A DNA stretch of 60,857 nt. Origin: Mycolicibacterium malmesburyense (GTDB lineage: Bacteria; Actinomycetota; Actinomycetes; Mycobacteriales; Mycobacteriaceae). The translations under genes and the position numbers were made by a program. The stretch is taken from assembly GCF_001050015.1 (NCBI RefSeq), contig NZ_CVTB01000251.1, forward strand, positions 1-60,857, written 5' to 3'. The notes under the pieces were generated by a model. It was not told where the DNA came from, ran no database searches, and was given only the letters and a program-made list of their open reading frames with translations. Shown here piece after piece: positions 36,579-47,937 of the stretch (the first letter of the stretch is position 1; each line of letters starts with the position of its first letter).

Positions 36579-38141
36579 CTACGCGGGTAGGTCTTCGCGG
36601 CTCTCATCGGTGACCGGTGCAACCGCGATCTCAGGATTACGCAGCGTGGTGGTGCTCGACGGTAGCAGCGAGGGACGCGAGGATTGCGAGGCTAGTTGAG
36701 CCACCACATCTTTGTATGGCGGATAGATGGTCCATAGCAACACGTTCCGATGGTTACGCGCGCCGTCGTCGTCGATGACCCATCCGAGGCTCCGCAGCGC
36801 CGGTGCGTGCCGCCTCAGACTTGCTGTGACATCTCTGCCGTTCTTCGGCCATTCCTTGGGGCGTCGCCAGTGGTCGCTGACCGGGGTGACCATCGTCAGG
36901 AGGTCGCCGCCAGATTTCCCGACGAGTGGTTCACGGGCGTGCCGCCGCAGTTGTTCAATAAATGGGTCGGCAGACAGGCTGTCCTCGGAGAGCTGATCGG
37001 CGCGCGACAAGTAGCGACGCAAGCCATGGGTCGACAACGCCTCGTCCACGGCCGCCAGGGTGCGGCCAAAGTCCGCCATCCGTGGCGCGTTGTCGACCAC
37101 GATGGTCGCCAGGCGCCGATGCACAGCGCAGGCTAAGTCGAGCAATCCGCCTAAAATTCCTGGTAGAGACTCCATCCACATCTGTCGCATCGTGGCCTCC
37201 GGTTGTCGCATGTGGTGATCGATGCGTCGTAGGTCGACCGTCGCGAGTCGCTCGGCGAGGTCGGGACGTACCGCACCGACATCGATGCCGTTGATGATGA
37301 CGCAGCGGCGGAACTTCACAACCGCGAGATCGGCGTCGGTGTAAAGCGCACGTTTTACGTTGCCGTCGCCGGTGGCGGCGCGGCACAGCGAGTCCGACAA
37401 CCACGACGGGATGGCGGACAGGTTGTCCAGTGCGACTACCCACGAGCCGGAGGCAGCGGTCACCCAGGAGTCGGCGTCGCGCGGCGCCTGGCGCAGCGGG
37501 ACCGGCGACGGGTCAATGAGGTCGACCAGCATGCGTGTCGTCGTGCTCTTGGCGCTGCCTTGCTCCGCGAAGAGTGCCAACACAGGATGCGGCACGTCGC
37601 ATTGGATCAATGCAGCGACGAGCGCCGCGAGCAACACGGGCCGGTCTTCGACGGCGACATTGACGAAATCCCATAGCCGCTCCAGATCACCATCGGCCAG
37701 AGGTAAGGGCATGGCTGCGGTCAGCCTGGTTCGCGAAAACCGCACCGGCGCGGAGTCGAGGACCGTCCAACGGCCCGAGCCGATGCGAATGACCTTGCCA
37801 TCGGGTCGTCCGGTATCGATGTAGCTCGCCCCGTGGTGCTCGGCAACGCGCAGGTGCAGCTTCTCCGGGGCCTGGGCAGCTGCCAGGCCTTCAAGGATCA
37901 ACGTGGCGTCGGTGAGTGCTTGACCGCCGGCGACTGCGCCGGTCTCGGCGAAGTATCGGGCGGCAAGGTCGGCACGCAGCCCTGTTCGGCCACCGCGAAG
38001 GAGCATCGCAATATGCGGACGCGTACGTTCCGCGCCAAACGGTTCGCCGTCTTCCGACACCCCGAGAAGGTAGCGTTCCTGCGCCATGCCGACCAGGCGG
38101 GCGGCAACTGACCGCTTGTCCGCTTCTTCCTTGGCGCTCAT
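36579..38141 (-). CDS. D5/primase-helicase-like ATPase of the mobile element
   Basis: A 520-residue protein. Walker A is ALFAEQGSAKSTTTRML (EQGSAKST at 193-200, the GxxGxxKST form found in phage D5/superfamily 3-like helicases). Walker B is WVVALDNLSAIP (D239). RCVIINGIDVGAVRPDLAERLATVDL looks like sensor 1 with an arginine finger. A winged-helix-like C-terminus follows (VTASLRRHAPALRSLGWVIDDDG). Such ATPases without a full primase domain are common beside int and xis in actinobacterial islands. Role in element replication is inferred. Confidence 0.75.
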   Translation of the reverse strand: MSAKEEADKRSVAARLVGMAQERYLLGVSEDGEPFGAERTRPHIAMLLRGGRTGLRADLAARYFAETGAVAGGQALTDATLILEGLAAAQAPEKLHLRVAEHHGASYIDTGRPDGKVIRIGSGRWTVLDSAPVRFSRTRLTAAMPLPLADGDLERLWDFVNVAVEDRPVLLAALVAALIQCDVPHPVLALFAEQGSAKSTTTRMLVDLIDPSPVPLRQAPRDADSWVTAASGSWVVALDNLSAIPSWLSDSLCRAATGDGNVKRALYTDADLAVVKFRRCVIINGIDVGAVRPDLAERLATVDLRRIDHHMRQPEATMRQMWMESLPGILGGLLDLACAVHRRLATIVVDNAPRMADFGRTLAAVDEALSTHGLRRYLSRADQLSEDSLSADPFIEQLRRHAREPLVGKSGGDLLTMVTPVSDHWRRPKEWPKNGRDVTASLRRHAPALRSLGWVIDDDGARNHRNVLLWTIYPPYKDVVAQLASQSSRPSLLPSSTTTLRNPEIAVAPVTDESREDLPA

Positions 38142-38230
38142 AGGATTTCCTGCCCGTGCTGCTTCTGCAGGCAGGCATGACGAGCTATTCTCATAAGGAA
38201 CTTCCGTGTGTGAGGTTCGGGTGGTTCGAA

Positions 38231-38263
38231 CGAAAAGCCTCGGCTAGTCCCCGGGGCTTTTCG
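38231..38263 (-). terminator. Hairpin between xis and the primase-like gene
   Basis: A perfect 9-bp stem (CGAAAAGCC at 38231-38239 paired with GGCTTTTCG at 38255-38263) lies in the gap after xis. The A/T-rich base of the stem could end transcription in either direction. It would uncouple xis from the downstream ATPase gene. Confidence 0.5.
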
Positions 38264-38275
38264 CTTGGATGGTCG

Positions 38276-38473
38276 TCATGCCGCGTCGCCGCCTCCTCGA
38301 CGGGTTGCATTCTCCCGCTGCGATATCCACCGCAGTACCTCGTCGCGCCGATAGACGACTCGGCGTCCGAGCGTGAAGCTCGCAGGGCCGATATCCGAAT
38401 GGCGCCAGTACCGCAGCGTCCCGACCGGAACTCCTGTCAGCTCCGATACCTGTTTAGCTCCAAGCAGTTCCAT
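38276..38473 (-). CDS. AlpA-type excisionase / helix-turn-helix protein
   Basis: A 65-residue MerR-like winged helix of the excisionase type: MELLGAKQVSELTGVPVGTLRYWRHSD and VYRRDEVLRWISQ. It starts at the ATG 38473, which has a near-perfect ribosome site (AGGAGG, 7 nt upstream). The longer upstream reading is rejected for that reason. Divergent from int, it should control excision directionality and perhaps its own promoter. Confidence 0.87.
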   Translation of the reverse strand: MELLGAKQVSELTGVPVGTLRYWRHSDIGPASFTLGRRVVYRRDEVLRWISQRENATRRGGGDAA

Positions 38474-38640
38474 TGTGATTCCTCCTGGATCAAACTTTCT
38501 CCGTACGGATCTCACCCTGCTGGTGGCCTTATCAATCTGTCCACCAGTAGCGTGGAATTCACGCTGAAATTGGTGCCGGTCGGTTCTTCTCACCGACTGT
38601 CGGTGGTCGGTGCCAGACTTGCGTTGGCAGAGGAGCAGCT

Positions 38641-39942
<1,302 letters not shown>

Positions 39943-40136
39943 AGCCACGACAGCGTATCGCACCAGCGGGCCGCCAAGCCAAACGCCTACGCGCGACGGC
40001 GGTCCCGTACGCCTCGCGCGGGTGACAAGCGACAAGTCGCTCTCAGGACGGTCGTGATCTGCGACACGCCGCGGGAAGCAACGAGTTGTCGGTGACGTTG
40101 TTCATCATTGAAACCATCGAACGAAGCGAGGACGAG

Positions 40137-40334
40137 ATGACTGGCCTTGGCGCATCCATCTACCTGGGTTTCTTCGTGCTCGCCGCGGTGTGGCTGTTTC
40201 TCACCTCCGACGGCCCGCTGATCGGCGGGGCGGACGATCAGGGCCAGCGGCCCGAGCGTTCGAACTCGGCCAACACCGACGTGGACTCCGAGGGGTCCAA
40301 CCCCTGGCTGGTCAGCCACTCGTCGCAGAAGTAG
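40137..40334 (+). CDS. Possible small membrane protein
   Basis: A 65-residue frame starting [21 protein letters not shown], with one membrane segment and a short ribosome site (GAGGACGAG). A TTG at 40086 is an alternative start. The C-terminal half overlaps the convergent Cds1-like gene by about 97 bp antisense, so part of the reading could be a shadow. A one-segment protein next to the sulfur gene is plausible but unproved. Confidence 0.4.
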   Translation: MTGLGASIYLGFFVLAAVWLFLTSDGPLIGGADDQGQRPERSNSANTDVDSEGSNPWLVSHSSQK

Positions 40335-41344
40335 GTGTCCGCGTAGCGGTCGCCGCTGTCGGCGAGCAGTGTGACCACTGATCCGCCGCGTCCCTCGCTC
40401 CTCATCTCGGCCAGCAGGCCGAACGCTCCCCACAGGTTCGTTCCCGTCGACGGCCCCACCCGGCGGCCCAGAACCGTGCTCGCGTGCCGGGCGGCCGCGA
40501 CCGAAGCGGCATCGGGCACCACGACCATCCGGTCGACGACGCCCGGCAAAAACGACGGCTCCACCCGCGGCCGGCCGATGCCTTCGATCCGCGACGACAT
40601 GCCCGTCACCACATCCCCGCGCCCCTGCGCGTAGGAGGGGAAGAACGCCGAGTTCTCCGGGTCGACCACGCACAACCGGGTGGCGTAGCGGCGGTACCGG
40701 ATGTAGCGGCCGATCGTGGCGCTCGTCCCGCCGGTGCCCGCGCCGACCACGATCCATTCGGGCACCGGGTGCGCCTCGTCGCGCATCTGCTCGAAGATGG
40801 ACTCGGCGATGTTGTTGTTGCCGCGCCAGTCGGTGGCCCGCTCGGCGTTGGTGAACTGGTCGATGTAGTGGCCGCCGGTGTCCTCGGCGAGCCGTTCGGC
40901 CTCGGCATACACCTGGCTCGCCTCGGCGACGAAATGGCAACGGCCGCCTTGAGATTCGATCAACGCGATCTTGCTGGTGCTCGTCGACGACGGCATCACG
41001 GCGATGAACGGCAGGCCCAACAGCGCCGCGAAGTACGCCTCGGAGACCGCCGTCGATCCCGACGACGCCTCGATGACCGTGGTGTTCTCGTCGATCCATC
41101 CGTTGCACAGGGCGTACAGGAACAGCGACCGCGCCAGCCGGTGTTTGAGGCTGCCCGTGATGTGGGTGGTCTCATCCTTGAGGTACAGCTGCAGATCGCA
41201 GCGGTCGCACCAGGCCGACGGCAGCGGATACCGCAACAGATGGGTGTCGGCGCTGCGGCGGGCGTCGGCCTCGATCAGCCGGACCGCTTCGTCCACCCAC
41301 GCGCGTGGGCCGCTGCGACTTGCTGTCAGTGCCTTGTCGGTCAC
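40238..41344 (-). CDS. cds1: PLP-dependent cysteine synthase-fold enzyme, Cds1-like (Rv3684)
   Basis: A 368-residue fold-type II PLP enzyme: [14 protein letters not shown] carries the Schiff-base lysine, [17 protein letters not shown] binds the phosphate and substrate, and [17 protein letters not shown] is the glycine loop. In M. tuberculosis the homologue at this place is reported as the cysteine desulfhydrase Cds1, which releases H2S; by motif alone it could be a synthase. The GTG at 41344 overlaps the phosphoesterase stop. Sulfur metabolism fits with egt genes in the same region. Confidence 0.87.
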   Translation of the reverse strand: MTDKALTASRSGPRAWVDEAVRLIEADARRSADTHLLRYPLPSAWCDRCDLQLYLKDETTHITGSLKHRLARSLFLYALCNGWIDENTTVIEASSGSTAVSEAYFAALLGLPFIAVMPSSTSTSKIALIESQGGRCHFVAEASQVYAEAERLAEDTGGHYIDQFTNAERATDWRGNNNIAESIFEQMRDEAHPVPEWIVVGAGTGGTSATIGRYIRYRRYATRLCVVDPENSAFFPSYAQGRGDVVTGMSSRIEGIGRPRVEPSFLPGVVDRMVVVPDAASVAAARHASTVLGRRVGPSTGTNLWGAFGLLAEMRSEGRGGSVVTLLADSGDRYADTYFCDEWLTSQGLDPSESTSVLAEFERSGRWP

Positions 41345-42303
41345 CGCACCGAGACGCTCGGATGGGACGTGCCCGCCCGAGCGCCGGCGTCGCGGCCGCC
41401 GATCGGCGCCGCTACCAGTGTCAGCAGCGTGGCCTCGGGGCGGCAGCAGAACCGCAGCGGCGCATACGGCGAGGTGCCGATACCCGCCGAGACATGCAAT
41501 TGGGTGCGCGCGCCCCAGCGTGACGGACCCTTCACCCGCGAGCGGTCCAGGCCGCAGTTGGTGACGAGAGCCCCGTGGAACGGCAGGCACAGTTGGCCAC
41601 CGTGCGTGTGGCCCGCCATCACCAGGTGGTAGCCGTCGGCCGCGAACCGGTCGAGGACCCGCGGCTCCGGCGAGTGGGTCAGGCCCAGCGTGAGATTGGC
41701 GGCGGGGCTGGCCGGGCCCGCGATCGTGTCGTAGCGGTCGCGCGACAGGTGCGGGTCATCCACCCCGGCGGCGGCGATCGTCAGACCGCGAACCTCCAGC
41801 TCACGACGGGTGTGGGTGAGGTCGAGCCAGCCGCGTTCGGTGAACGCCGCGCGCAGGTCCTGCCACGGCAGCGGTTCACCGTGAATGCGGTGGCTCGGCC
41901 GGGTGATGTAGTTCAGCGGATTCTTCGGCCGCGGCCCGAAATAGTCGTTGCTGCCGAACACGAACACGCCCGGCACCGACAGCAACTCCGACAGCGCCTG
42001 CACGACCGCGGGCACGGCCTTCGGGTGCGCCAGGTTGTCGCCGGTGTTGACCACGAGGTCGGGCTCCAGCGCCACCAGCTCACGCAGCCACGTCTGCTTG
42101 CGGCGCTGCCCGGGACGCATGTGGATGTCGCTGATGTGGAGCACCTTCAACGGCGCCGACCCGGGCGAGAGCACCGGCATCGTCACTTCCCGCACCGTGA
42201 ACGCGTTTCGCTCGATCACCGATGCGTAGCCGATACCGGCCACCAACGCGCCGGCGGAAGCCGCGGCGGAGTTCTTCAGAATCGTCGTCGAACGAGCGGA
42301 CAT
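41341..42303 (-). CDS. Metallophosphoesterase (Rv3683-like)
   Basis: A 320-residue calcineurin-like phosphoesterase, YkuE/YaeI-type. An N-terminal hydrophobic segment ([19 protein letters not shown]) suggests a signal anchor. Metal ligands are visible in [32 protein letters not shown] (where many have GNHD) and [16 protein letters not shown] 42303 is chosen over the outer start at 42372. It is coupled to cds1. The substrate is likely a lipid or cell-wall phosphate, unproved. Confidence 0.88.
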   Translation of the reverse strand: MSARSTTILKNSAAASAGALVAGIGYASVIERNAFTVREVTMPVLSPGSAPLKVLHISDIHMRPGQRRKQTWLRELVALEPDLVVNTGDNLAHPKAVPAVVQALSELLSVPGVFVFGSNDYFGPRPKNPLNYITRPSHRIHGEPLPWQDLRAAFTERGWLDLTHTRRELEVRGLTIAAAGVDDPHLSRDRYDTIAGPASPAANLTLGLTHSPEPRVLDRFAADGYHLVMAGHTHGGQLCLPFHGALVTNCGLDRSRVKGPSRWGARTQLHVSAGIGTSPYAPLRFCCRPEATLLTLVAAPIGGRDAGARAGTSHPSVSVR

Positions 42304-42375
42304 GCTGCAGAGCCTACTGCCAGAGGCACCGACCGAGCGCCCGTGTGTCGCCCGGCGTGGGCAACCGCACATCGA

Positions 42376-44838
42376 TCACGGCGGCGACGGTGGCGCCGGC
42401 GGCGGCGGGCCCAGCACCGGCACCGTGATCGGCGGTAGGCCGGGAATCTCGACCACCGTCTGCCCGACGGGTGCGGGAAGCCCCGGTATCCCGCCCGGCG
42501 GTGGTGGCGGCGGTGCCGGCGGGATGCCGTTGGAGACCTGGATCGTGATGATTGAACCCGGCACCGTCTGCCCGGCCGGCGCCGTGCCGACCACCGAGCC
42601 GCGAGGTGCGTTGCTGTTCACCGACGACGCCTGATCGGCGACCTGGAAGCCGGCGTCCCGCAGGCGCTGGCGGGCGGTGCTCTCCGTCATGCCCGAAACG
42701 CTGGGCACGCGCGAGCCGGGACCGCCCTCGACGTAACGCGGGTCGGTCGGCGGCAGTCGGACTTCGCCGAAGTTGTTGGCGATCGGCTTCATCGCGGCGA
42801 ACCACGTCCTCGCCGGTTCGTTGCCGCCGTACAGGTTGCCGGATCCGCATTTGCGCAGCGGGAACGAGCACAGTTCGCCGGGCGCGGTGGAGTCGTCGTA
42901 AATGTAGTTCCCGGCCGCGAGCGTGTTGGTGAACCCGAGGAAGGCCGACGAGCGGTGGGCCTCGGTGGTGCCGGTCTTACCCGACATCGGCAGGTCCCAG
43001 CCGACCGAACCGGCCGCGGCAGCGGCGGTGCCCGCGCCCTGGTCGTCCTTGCTCATCGCGTTGGCCAGGGTGTTGGCCAGGCCCTCGGGTACCGCCTGTT
43101 CGCAGGTCTCGGTGGTGACGGAGACCTCTTCGCCGTTGCGATCGATCACCGCGGCGATCGGGTTCGGTGGGCACCACACGCCGCCGGAGGCCAGCGTGGC
43201 CCCGACATTGGAGAACTCGAGCGCGTTGACCTCGATCGGCCCCAGCACGAACGAACCCAGGTTCTGCCGCTTGATGAAGTCGGCCAGGCTCTCGTTGCTG
43301 CCCGGGTCGTAGTCGCGGGCCGTGCCCGGCAGCGCGTACGACCGCAGGCCCAGCCGCACCGCCATGTCGACGCTGCGCTGCACGCCGACCTGCGAGATCA
43401 GCTTGGCGAAGGCGGTGTTCGGCGACGTCGCCAGGGCGTCGGTGATGTTCATCGTGCCGCGGTAACCGCCCGCGTTCTTCACGCACCACGTCGCGGCGGG
43501 ACAGCCCGGGGTGTCGCTGCTGCCGAGGCCCTTGGCCTGGAACTGGGCGGGCACGTCGAGCTGGGCATTGATGCCCATGCCCATCTCCAGGGCGGCGGCG
43601 GTCGTGAACAGCTTGAACGTCGACCCGGCGCCGTCGCCCACCAGCGAGAACGGCTGAGGCTGCATGGTCTCGCCGGCTTCCAGGTTCAGCCCGTAGGTGC
43701 GGCTGCTGGCCATGGCCAGCACCGGATGCGATTCCTTACCGGGCTTGATGACGCTCATCACGCTGGCGACACCGCTGAGGTCGGGGCTGGCGAACTGGTT
43801 GACCGCGGCCTTCACCGGGCCCTGGATGTCGGGGTCGAGCGTGGTCCTGATCAGGTAACCGCCCCTGGCGACCTGTTCCTTGCTGATGCCCGCGCGGGCC
43901 AGGTACTCGAGCACGTAGTCGCAGAAGAACGCCCGATCTCCCGCGGCGATGCAGCCTCGCGGCAGCTCCTTGGGCTGCGGCAGGACACCCAGCGGCTCCT
44001 CCTTGGCGGCCCGCAGCGCCGCGGCTTCCTCGGGGATGTTCTGGATCATGGTGTCCAGCACCAGGTTTCGCCGAGCCAGCGCACCCTCGGGATTGGTGTA
44101 CGGGTTCAGCGTGCTGGTCGACTGGACCATGCCCGCCAGCAGCGCGGCCTGCTGCCAGTTCAATTCGGAGGCGTTGACACCGAAGTACGTCTGCGCGGCG
44201 TCCTGCACACCGAAGGCGCCGTTGCCGAACGACACCAGGTTCAGGTAGCGGGTCAGGATCTCGGACTTGGTGAACGTCTTGTCCAGCGTCAGCGCCATCC
44301 GGATCTCGCGCAGCTTGCGGGCCGGGGTGGTCTCGATCGCGGCCCGCTTCTCCGCCTCGGTCTGGGCGATCACGAGCAGCTGATAATTCTTGACGTACTG
44401 CTGCTCGATCGTCGAACCGCCGCGGGTGTCCAGATTGCCGGAAAGGTAGCCGGACAGGCCGGTCAGCGTGCCCTGCCAGTCGACCCCGTTGTGTTCGGCG
44501 AACCGCTTGTCCTCGATCGAGACGATCGCCAGCTTCATCGTGTTGGCGATCTGGTCGCTGGGCACCTCGAAGCGGCGCTGGTTGTAGAGCCAGGCGATGA
44601 CGTTGCCCTTCGCGTCGACCATCGTCGACACCTGCGGCACCTCGCCCTCGACGAGTTGGGCCGAACCGTTAGCCACCACGTCGGAGGCCCGGTTGGACAC
44701 CAGGCCGAACCCGCCGACGAGCGGAAACAGCAACGCCGCGGTGATCACGCTGGCCAGCAGGACGCACCACGCGAGCTTGATCACCGTGACCGCCCGCGGA
44801 GGCGCGGTCGGTGGCGGACTCGGCGGGCTCTCCGGCAT
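42376..44838 (-). CDS. ponA2: PonA2, bifunctional penicillin-binding protein
   Basis: An 820-residue class A PBP. Cytoplasmic proline-rich start, membrane anchor (VLLASVITAALLFPLVGGFGL), then the GT51 glycosyltransferase with AIVSIEDKRFAEHNGVDWQG (E109) and RGGSTIEQQYVKNYQ. The transpeptidase has GAGSTFKLFT (SxxK), SPNTAFAKL (SxN) and SGKTGTTEAHRS (KTG). One PASTA domain (VPSVSGMTESTARQRL to ITIQVSNG) and a proline tail close it. It polymerises and cross-links peptidoglycan; loss affects stress survival in mycobacteria. It is divergent from whiB4. Confidence 0.95.
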   Translation of the reverse strand: MPESPPSPPPTAPPRAVTVIKLAWCVLLASVITAALLFPLVGGFGLVSNRASDVVANGSAQLVEGEVPQVSTMVDAKGNVIAWLYNQRRFEVPSDQIANTMKLAIVSIEDKRFAEHNGVDWQGTLTGLSGYLSGNLDTRGGSTIEQQYVKNYQLLVIAQTEAEKRAAIETTPARKLREIRMALTLDKTFTKSEILTRYLNLVSFGNGAFGVQDAAQTYFGVNASELNWQQAALLAGMVQSTSTLNPYTNPEGALARRNLVLDTMIQNIPEEAAALRAAKEEPLGVLPQPKELPRGCIAAGDRAFFCDYVLEYLARAGISKEQVARGGYLIRTTLDPDIQGPVKAAVNQFASPDLSGVASVMSVIKPGKESHPVLAMASSRTYGLNLEAGETMQPQPFSLVGDGAGSTFKLFTTAAALEMGMGINAQLDVPAQFQAKGLGSSDTPGCPAATWCVKNAGGYRGTMNITDALATSPNTAFAKLISQVGVQRSVDMAVRLGLRSYALPGTARDYDPGSNESLADFIKRQNLGSFVLGPIEVNALEFSNVGATLASGGVWCPPNPIAAVIDRNGEEVSVTTETCEQAVPEGLANTLANAMSKDDQGAGTAAAAAGSVGWDLPMSGKTGTTEAHRSSAFLGFTNTLAAGNYIYDDSTAPGELCSFPLRKCGSGNLYGGNEPARTWFAAMKPIANNFGEVRLPPTDPRYVEGGPGSRVPSVSGMTESTARQRLRDAGFQVADQASSVNSNAPRGSVVGTAPAGQTVPGSIITIQVSNGIPPAPPPPPPGGIPGLPAPVGQTVVEIPGLPPITVPVLGPPPPAPPSPP

Positions 44839-45015
44839 GACCTACAGACTAACGACGTCGGAAAACACCGGCTTGCGATGGTCGATCGGCGGACCCGAAT
44901 ACCGCGTTTAGCCGTGCGGACGTCAATTTTGTCGACTGACGGCACGGTCGTCCCAAAAAAGTGAGGTCGTACGTATTGCGCAGAACGGCTTTGACCATCT
45001 AATTTGGTCGAACAG

Positions 45016-45031
45016 TGCGATGCAGGTCACA
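45016..45031. promoter_or_regulatory. Weak CRP-like site upstream of whiB4
   Basis: TGCGA-N6-TCACA, one mismatch to TGTGA-N6-TCACA, about 103-118 bp before the whiB4 start. The 295-bp ponA2-whiB4 gap shows no gene; it also holds a GACCA-N7-TGGTC inverted repeat nearby. Confidence 0.3.
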
Positions 45032-45133
45032 CTGACCCCTCGCAATGTGGCGTAGATCGCATCAGCGTTCTACTACCAGGGATCGCGCCGTACCGGTGGT
45101 GACCGGGGGGCGGTTGGAACGGAGGGAACTCTG

Positions 45134-45490
45134 GTGTCAGCTACTAGGCCCGCGGCACGCAGGACCGCGATGACGTCGTCGGCTCACAGCGTTGTTCACG
45201 GTGCCGAAGCCGAAGCCCGCATCGCATGGGTGTCGCAAGCCCGATGCCGCCAGACCGATCCAGATGAGCTGTTCGTCCGGGGGGCCGCACAGCGCAAGGC
45301 CGCGGTGATCTGCCGGCATTGTCCGGTGATCCTCGAGTGCGGTGCCGATGCGCTGGACAACCGGGTGGAGTTCGGGGTCTGGGGTGGGATGACCGAGCGG
45401 CAACGCCGCGCTCTGCTCAAGCAGCATCCCGAGGTGGTGTCCTGGGCGGAGTTCTTCAACGCCCAGCGCAAGCACCGCAACGCGGTCTAG
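45134..45490 (+). CDS. whiB4: WhiB4, 4Fe-4S redox-sensing regulator
   Basis: A 118-residue WhiB protein. The four cluster cysteines are C38, C60, C63 and C69 (CRQTDPDELF, then CRHCPVILEC). The turn motif GVWGGMTE (81-88) and a basic C-terminus (RQRRALLKQH, AQRKHRNAV) bind DNA. The GTG start is preceded by GGAGGG. WhiB4 responds to O2 and NO and represses antioxidant genes in M. tuberculosis. Its position beside ponA2 and the ATPase pair is the standard mycobacterial order. Confidence 0.95.
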   Translation: MSATRPAARRTAMTSSAHSVVHGAEAEARIAWVSQARCRQTDPDELFVRGAAQRKAAVICRHCPVILECGADALDNRVEFGVWGGMTERQRRALLKQHPEVVSWAEFFNAQRKHRNAV

Positions 45491-45520
45491 TTCGAGCCGC
45501 AACGCGGCGAGCCCGAGCCG

Positions 45521-46648
45521 TCAAGCGGCGGCCTCGCCGGTGATCTGATCGGCGATGGCGCGCAGCGCCTCCAGGTCCGAGACGTCGAACGGCAGCGACG
45601 GCACGCCCACGATCGACACGTGCGGATTGGCGCCGGTGAAGCGCGACAGCAACCGGATCTCCCGCTTGGAGGTGGTGGCCCTGTCGGCGTGAATGCGCAG
45701 CACCGCGGCCGTCACCGACTCCGGATCGTTCTTCTCGATGGTCTCCGCGGCCTCTTCGGCCTTCTCCGCGTGCAGGTCGCACAGCATCGGATGGGTGCGG
45801 TTGAGGATCAGGCCGGCCAGCGGCATGTGCTCCTCGGAGAGCCTGTCGACGAAGAAGGACGCCTCGCGAAGCGCGTCCGGTTCGGCCGCCGACACCACCA
45901 CGAACTGCGTTCCGCGCCGCTTGAGCAGTTCGTACGTGCGGTCGGCCTTCTCGCGGAAACCGCCGAACGTCGAGTCGAGGGACTGCACGAAAGACGCTGC
46001 GTCGGAGAGCATTTGCGAACCCAGAACCGTCGACAACGCCTTCATCGCCAGACCCATCGCGCCCGTCACCAACCGGCCGATGCCCCGGCCGGGGCCCAGC
46101 AGCAGCTTCCACAGCCTGCTGTCCATGAACCCGCCCAGCCGCTTGGGGGCGTCCAGGAAGTCCAAGGCGTTGCGCGACGGGGGAGTGTCGACGACCACCA
46201 GGTCCCACCGGTCCTCGGCGAGGAGTTGACCCAGTTTCTCCATGGCCATGTACTCCTGCGTGCCCGCGAGCGAGGTGGCCACCGTCTGATAGAACTGGTT
46301 ATCCAGAATCTCCTGTGCCCGTTGGGTTCCCGAGTATTGGATGACCATCTCGTCGAACGTGCGGCGCATGTCGAGCATCATCGCGTGCAGTTCGCCCGGC
46401 ACCTCAGGAGCGAGCGGAACCCGCTGCGGAGTGTTGCCGAGGGTCTTGATGCCCAGCGCCTGGGCGAGCCGCTTGGCCGGGTCGATGGTCAGCACCACGA
46501 CGGTCCTGCCGTACTCGGCCGCGCGCAGCGCCATCGCCGCCGCGGTGGTGGTCTTGCCGACACCGCCTGCGCCGCAGCACACCACGACGCGGTTCGACGT
46601 GTCCTGGAGGATCGAGCCCATGTCGAGGGCCGGAGGTGTGGTGCTCAT
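45521..46648 (-). CDS. ArsA/Get3-like ATPase, second subunit (Rv3680-like)
   Basis: A 375-residue SIMIBI ATPase. The deviant Walker A is [18 protein letters not shown], switch II is [17 protein letters not shown], and [14 protein letters not shown] matches the ArsA signature. The ATG at 46648 has GAAGGG 9 nt upstream. It is encoded directly downstream of a paralogue. In M. tuberculosis the two form a heteromeric complex linked to envelope and glycerol phenotypes. No CxxC zinc motif is visible, and arsenite transport is unlikely. Confidence 0.9.
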   Translation of the reverse strand: MSTTPPALDMGSILQDTSNRVVVCCGAGGVGKTTTAAAMALRAAEYGRTVVVLTIDPAKRLAQALGIKTLGNTPQRVPLAPEVPGELHAMMLDMRRTFDEMVIQYSGTQRAQEILDNQFYQTVATSLAGTQEYMAMEKLGQLLAEDRWDLVVVDTPPSRNALDFLDAPKRLGGFMDSRLWKLLLGPGRGIGRLVTGAMGLAMKALSTVLGSQMLSDAASFVQSLDSTFGGFREKADRTYELLKRRGTQFVVVSAAEPDALREASFFVDRLSEEHMPLAGLILNRTHPMLCDLHAEKAEEAAETIEKNDPESVTAAVLRIHADRATTSKREIRLLSRFTGANPHVSIVGVPSLPFDVSDLEALRAIADQITGEAAA

Positions 46649-46679
46649 CGAATCCGACCCTTCGTCGCGCGAGCGCTCA

Positions 46680-47699
46680 TCAGCGGACCCCCTGGCGTTC
46701 GAGTTCTTCGGCGAGTTCGTAAAGGCTGCCGAGGTCGACGCCGTCGGCGATCTGCGGCAACTGCAGCCGCGCCACGTCCAGCGCGTCGAGTTGTTCCGCG
46801 CTCTCGGCGCGCGCCCTGATCCGCGTCGCGTGCTGGATCGCCTCGGTGAGCAGGCCGGCGAAATCGGTGTCGGACAACGTGATTCCGACTTCAGCGAGCT
46901 CGGCTCGCACGGTGTCGGCGTCGATGTCCCCCTCGGCGGCCTTGGCCAACGCGTCGGGCGCAAGGTGGGCGGGTATGTCGCGGTTGACGATGACGCTGCC
47001 GATCGGCAGGCCGAGTTCTTCGAGCTCCTCGATCGCCTCCAGCGTCTCCTGAATGGGCAGCGCCTCGAGAAGCGTGACCAGGTGGATGGCGGTCATGTCG
47101 GAGTGCAGCACGTTGACCACGCTTTCGGCCTGTCCGTGCACCGGGCCGCCCTTGGCCAGATCCGACACCGCCTTGGTGACGTCGAGGAAGCGCGCGATGC
47201 GACCCGTCGGCGGCGAGTCGACGACGACCGCGTCGTAAACCGGCTGCTTGCCCTTCTCGGCGCGGGTGACGATCTCGCGGATCTTGCCGGTCAGCAGCAC
47301 GTCACGCAGACCGGGCGCGATCGTGGTCGCGAACTCGACGGCACCGATCCGGCGCATCGCGCGGCCCGCCAGGCCCAGGTTGTAGAACATCTCGAGGTAC
47401 TCGAGGAACGCGGCCTCGGTGTCGATCGCCAGCGCGTTGACCTGACCGCCGCCCTCGGCGGTCGCGATCTTGACCTCCTGGTAGGGCAGCGGCGGCACGT
47501 CGAACAGCTGCGCAATGCCTTGTCGCCCTTCGACTTCCACCAACAGGACCTTGCGGCCGCCCGCCGCCAGCGCCAACGCCAGAGACGCGGCGATCGTGGA
47601 TTTACCGGTGCCACCCTTGCCGGTGACGAAGTGCAGGCGAGCTTTGCTCAGCCGAGACGGCCAGCCGACGGGTCTACCGCCATTGGTAGTGGAAGCCAC
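46680..47699 (-). CDS. ArsA/Get3-like ATPase, first subunit (Rv3679-like)
   Basis: A 339-residue paralogue of the downstream gene. Walker A is [20 protein letters not shown], with the intradimer signature lysine of this family, and [17 protein letters not shown] is switch II. A helical insertion ([14 protein letters not shown] to LEEL) should form the client-binding part. It starts with GTG. It most likely forms a heterodimer with Rv3680-like ATPase; 31 nt separate the two genes. Confidence 0.9.
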   Translation of the reverse strand: MASTTNGGRPVGWPSRLSKARLHFVTGKGGTGKSTIAASLALALAAGGRKVLLVEVEGRQGIAQLFDVPPLPYQEVKIATAEGGGQVNALAIDTEAAFLEYLEMFYNLGLAGRAMRRIGAVEFATTIAPGLRDVLLTGKIREIVTRAEKGKQPVYDAVVVDSPPTGRIARFLDVTKAVSDLAKGGPVHGQAESVVNVLHSDMTAIHLVTLLEALPIQETLEAIEELEELGLPIGSVIVNRDIPAHLAPDALAKAAEGDIDADTVRAELAEVGITLSDTDFAGLLTEAIQHATRIRARAESAEQLDALDVARLQLPQIADGVDLGSLYELAEELERQGVR

Positions 47700-47775
47700 C
47701 CGTGCATGCTAGCCAACGGGTTTTCGCGCTCGGCAGGTCTGCGGCCCGCCGACGGTCCGGAGATAAGCTCGGCCC

Positions 47776-47937
47776 ATGAGCGAATCGACCCGGTGGGAAT
47801 ACGCCACCGTCCCGCTGCTGACACACGCCACCAAACAGATCCTCGACCAGTGGGGCGAGGATGGCTGGGAATTGGTGTCCGTGCTGCCGGGCCCCACGGG
47901 CGAACAGCACGTCGCCTACCTCAAGCGCCCGAAATGA
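47776..47937 (+). CDS. DUF4177 small protein (Rv3678A-like)
   Basis: A 53-residue protein beginning MSESTRWEYATVPLLTHATK, with QWGEDGWELVSVLPGP, the core of the DUF4177 beta-alpha fold. Its stop overlaps the ATG of the RidA gene (ATGA). It is a short conserved member of this operon. Function unknown. Confidence 0.88.
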   Translation: MSESTRWEYATVPLLTHATKQILDQWGEDGWELVSVLPGPTGEQHVAYLKRPK

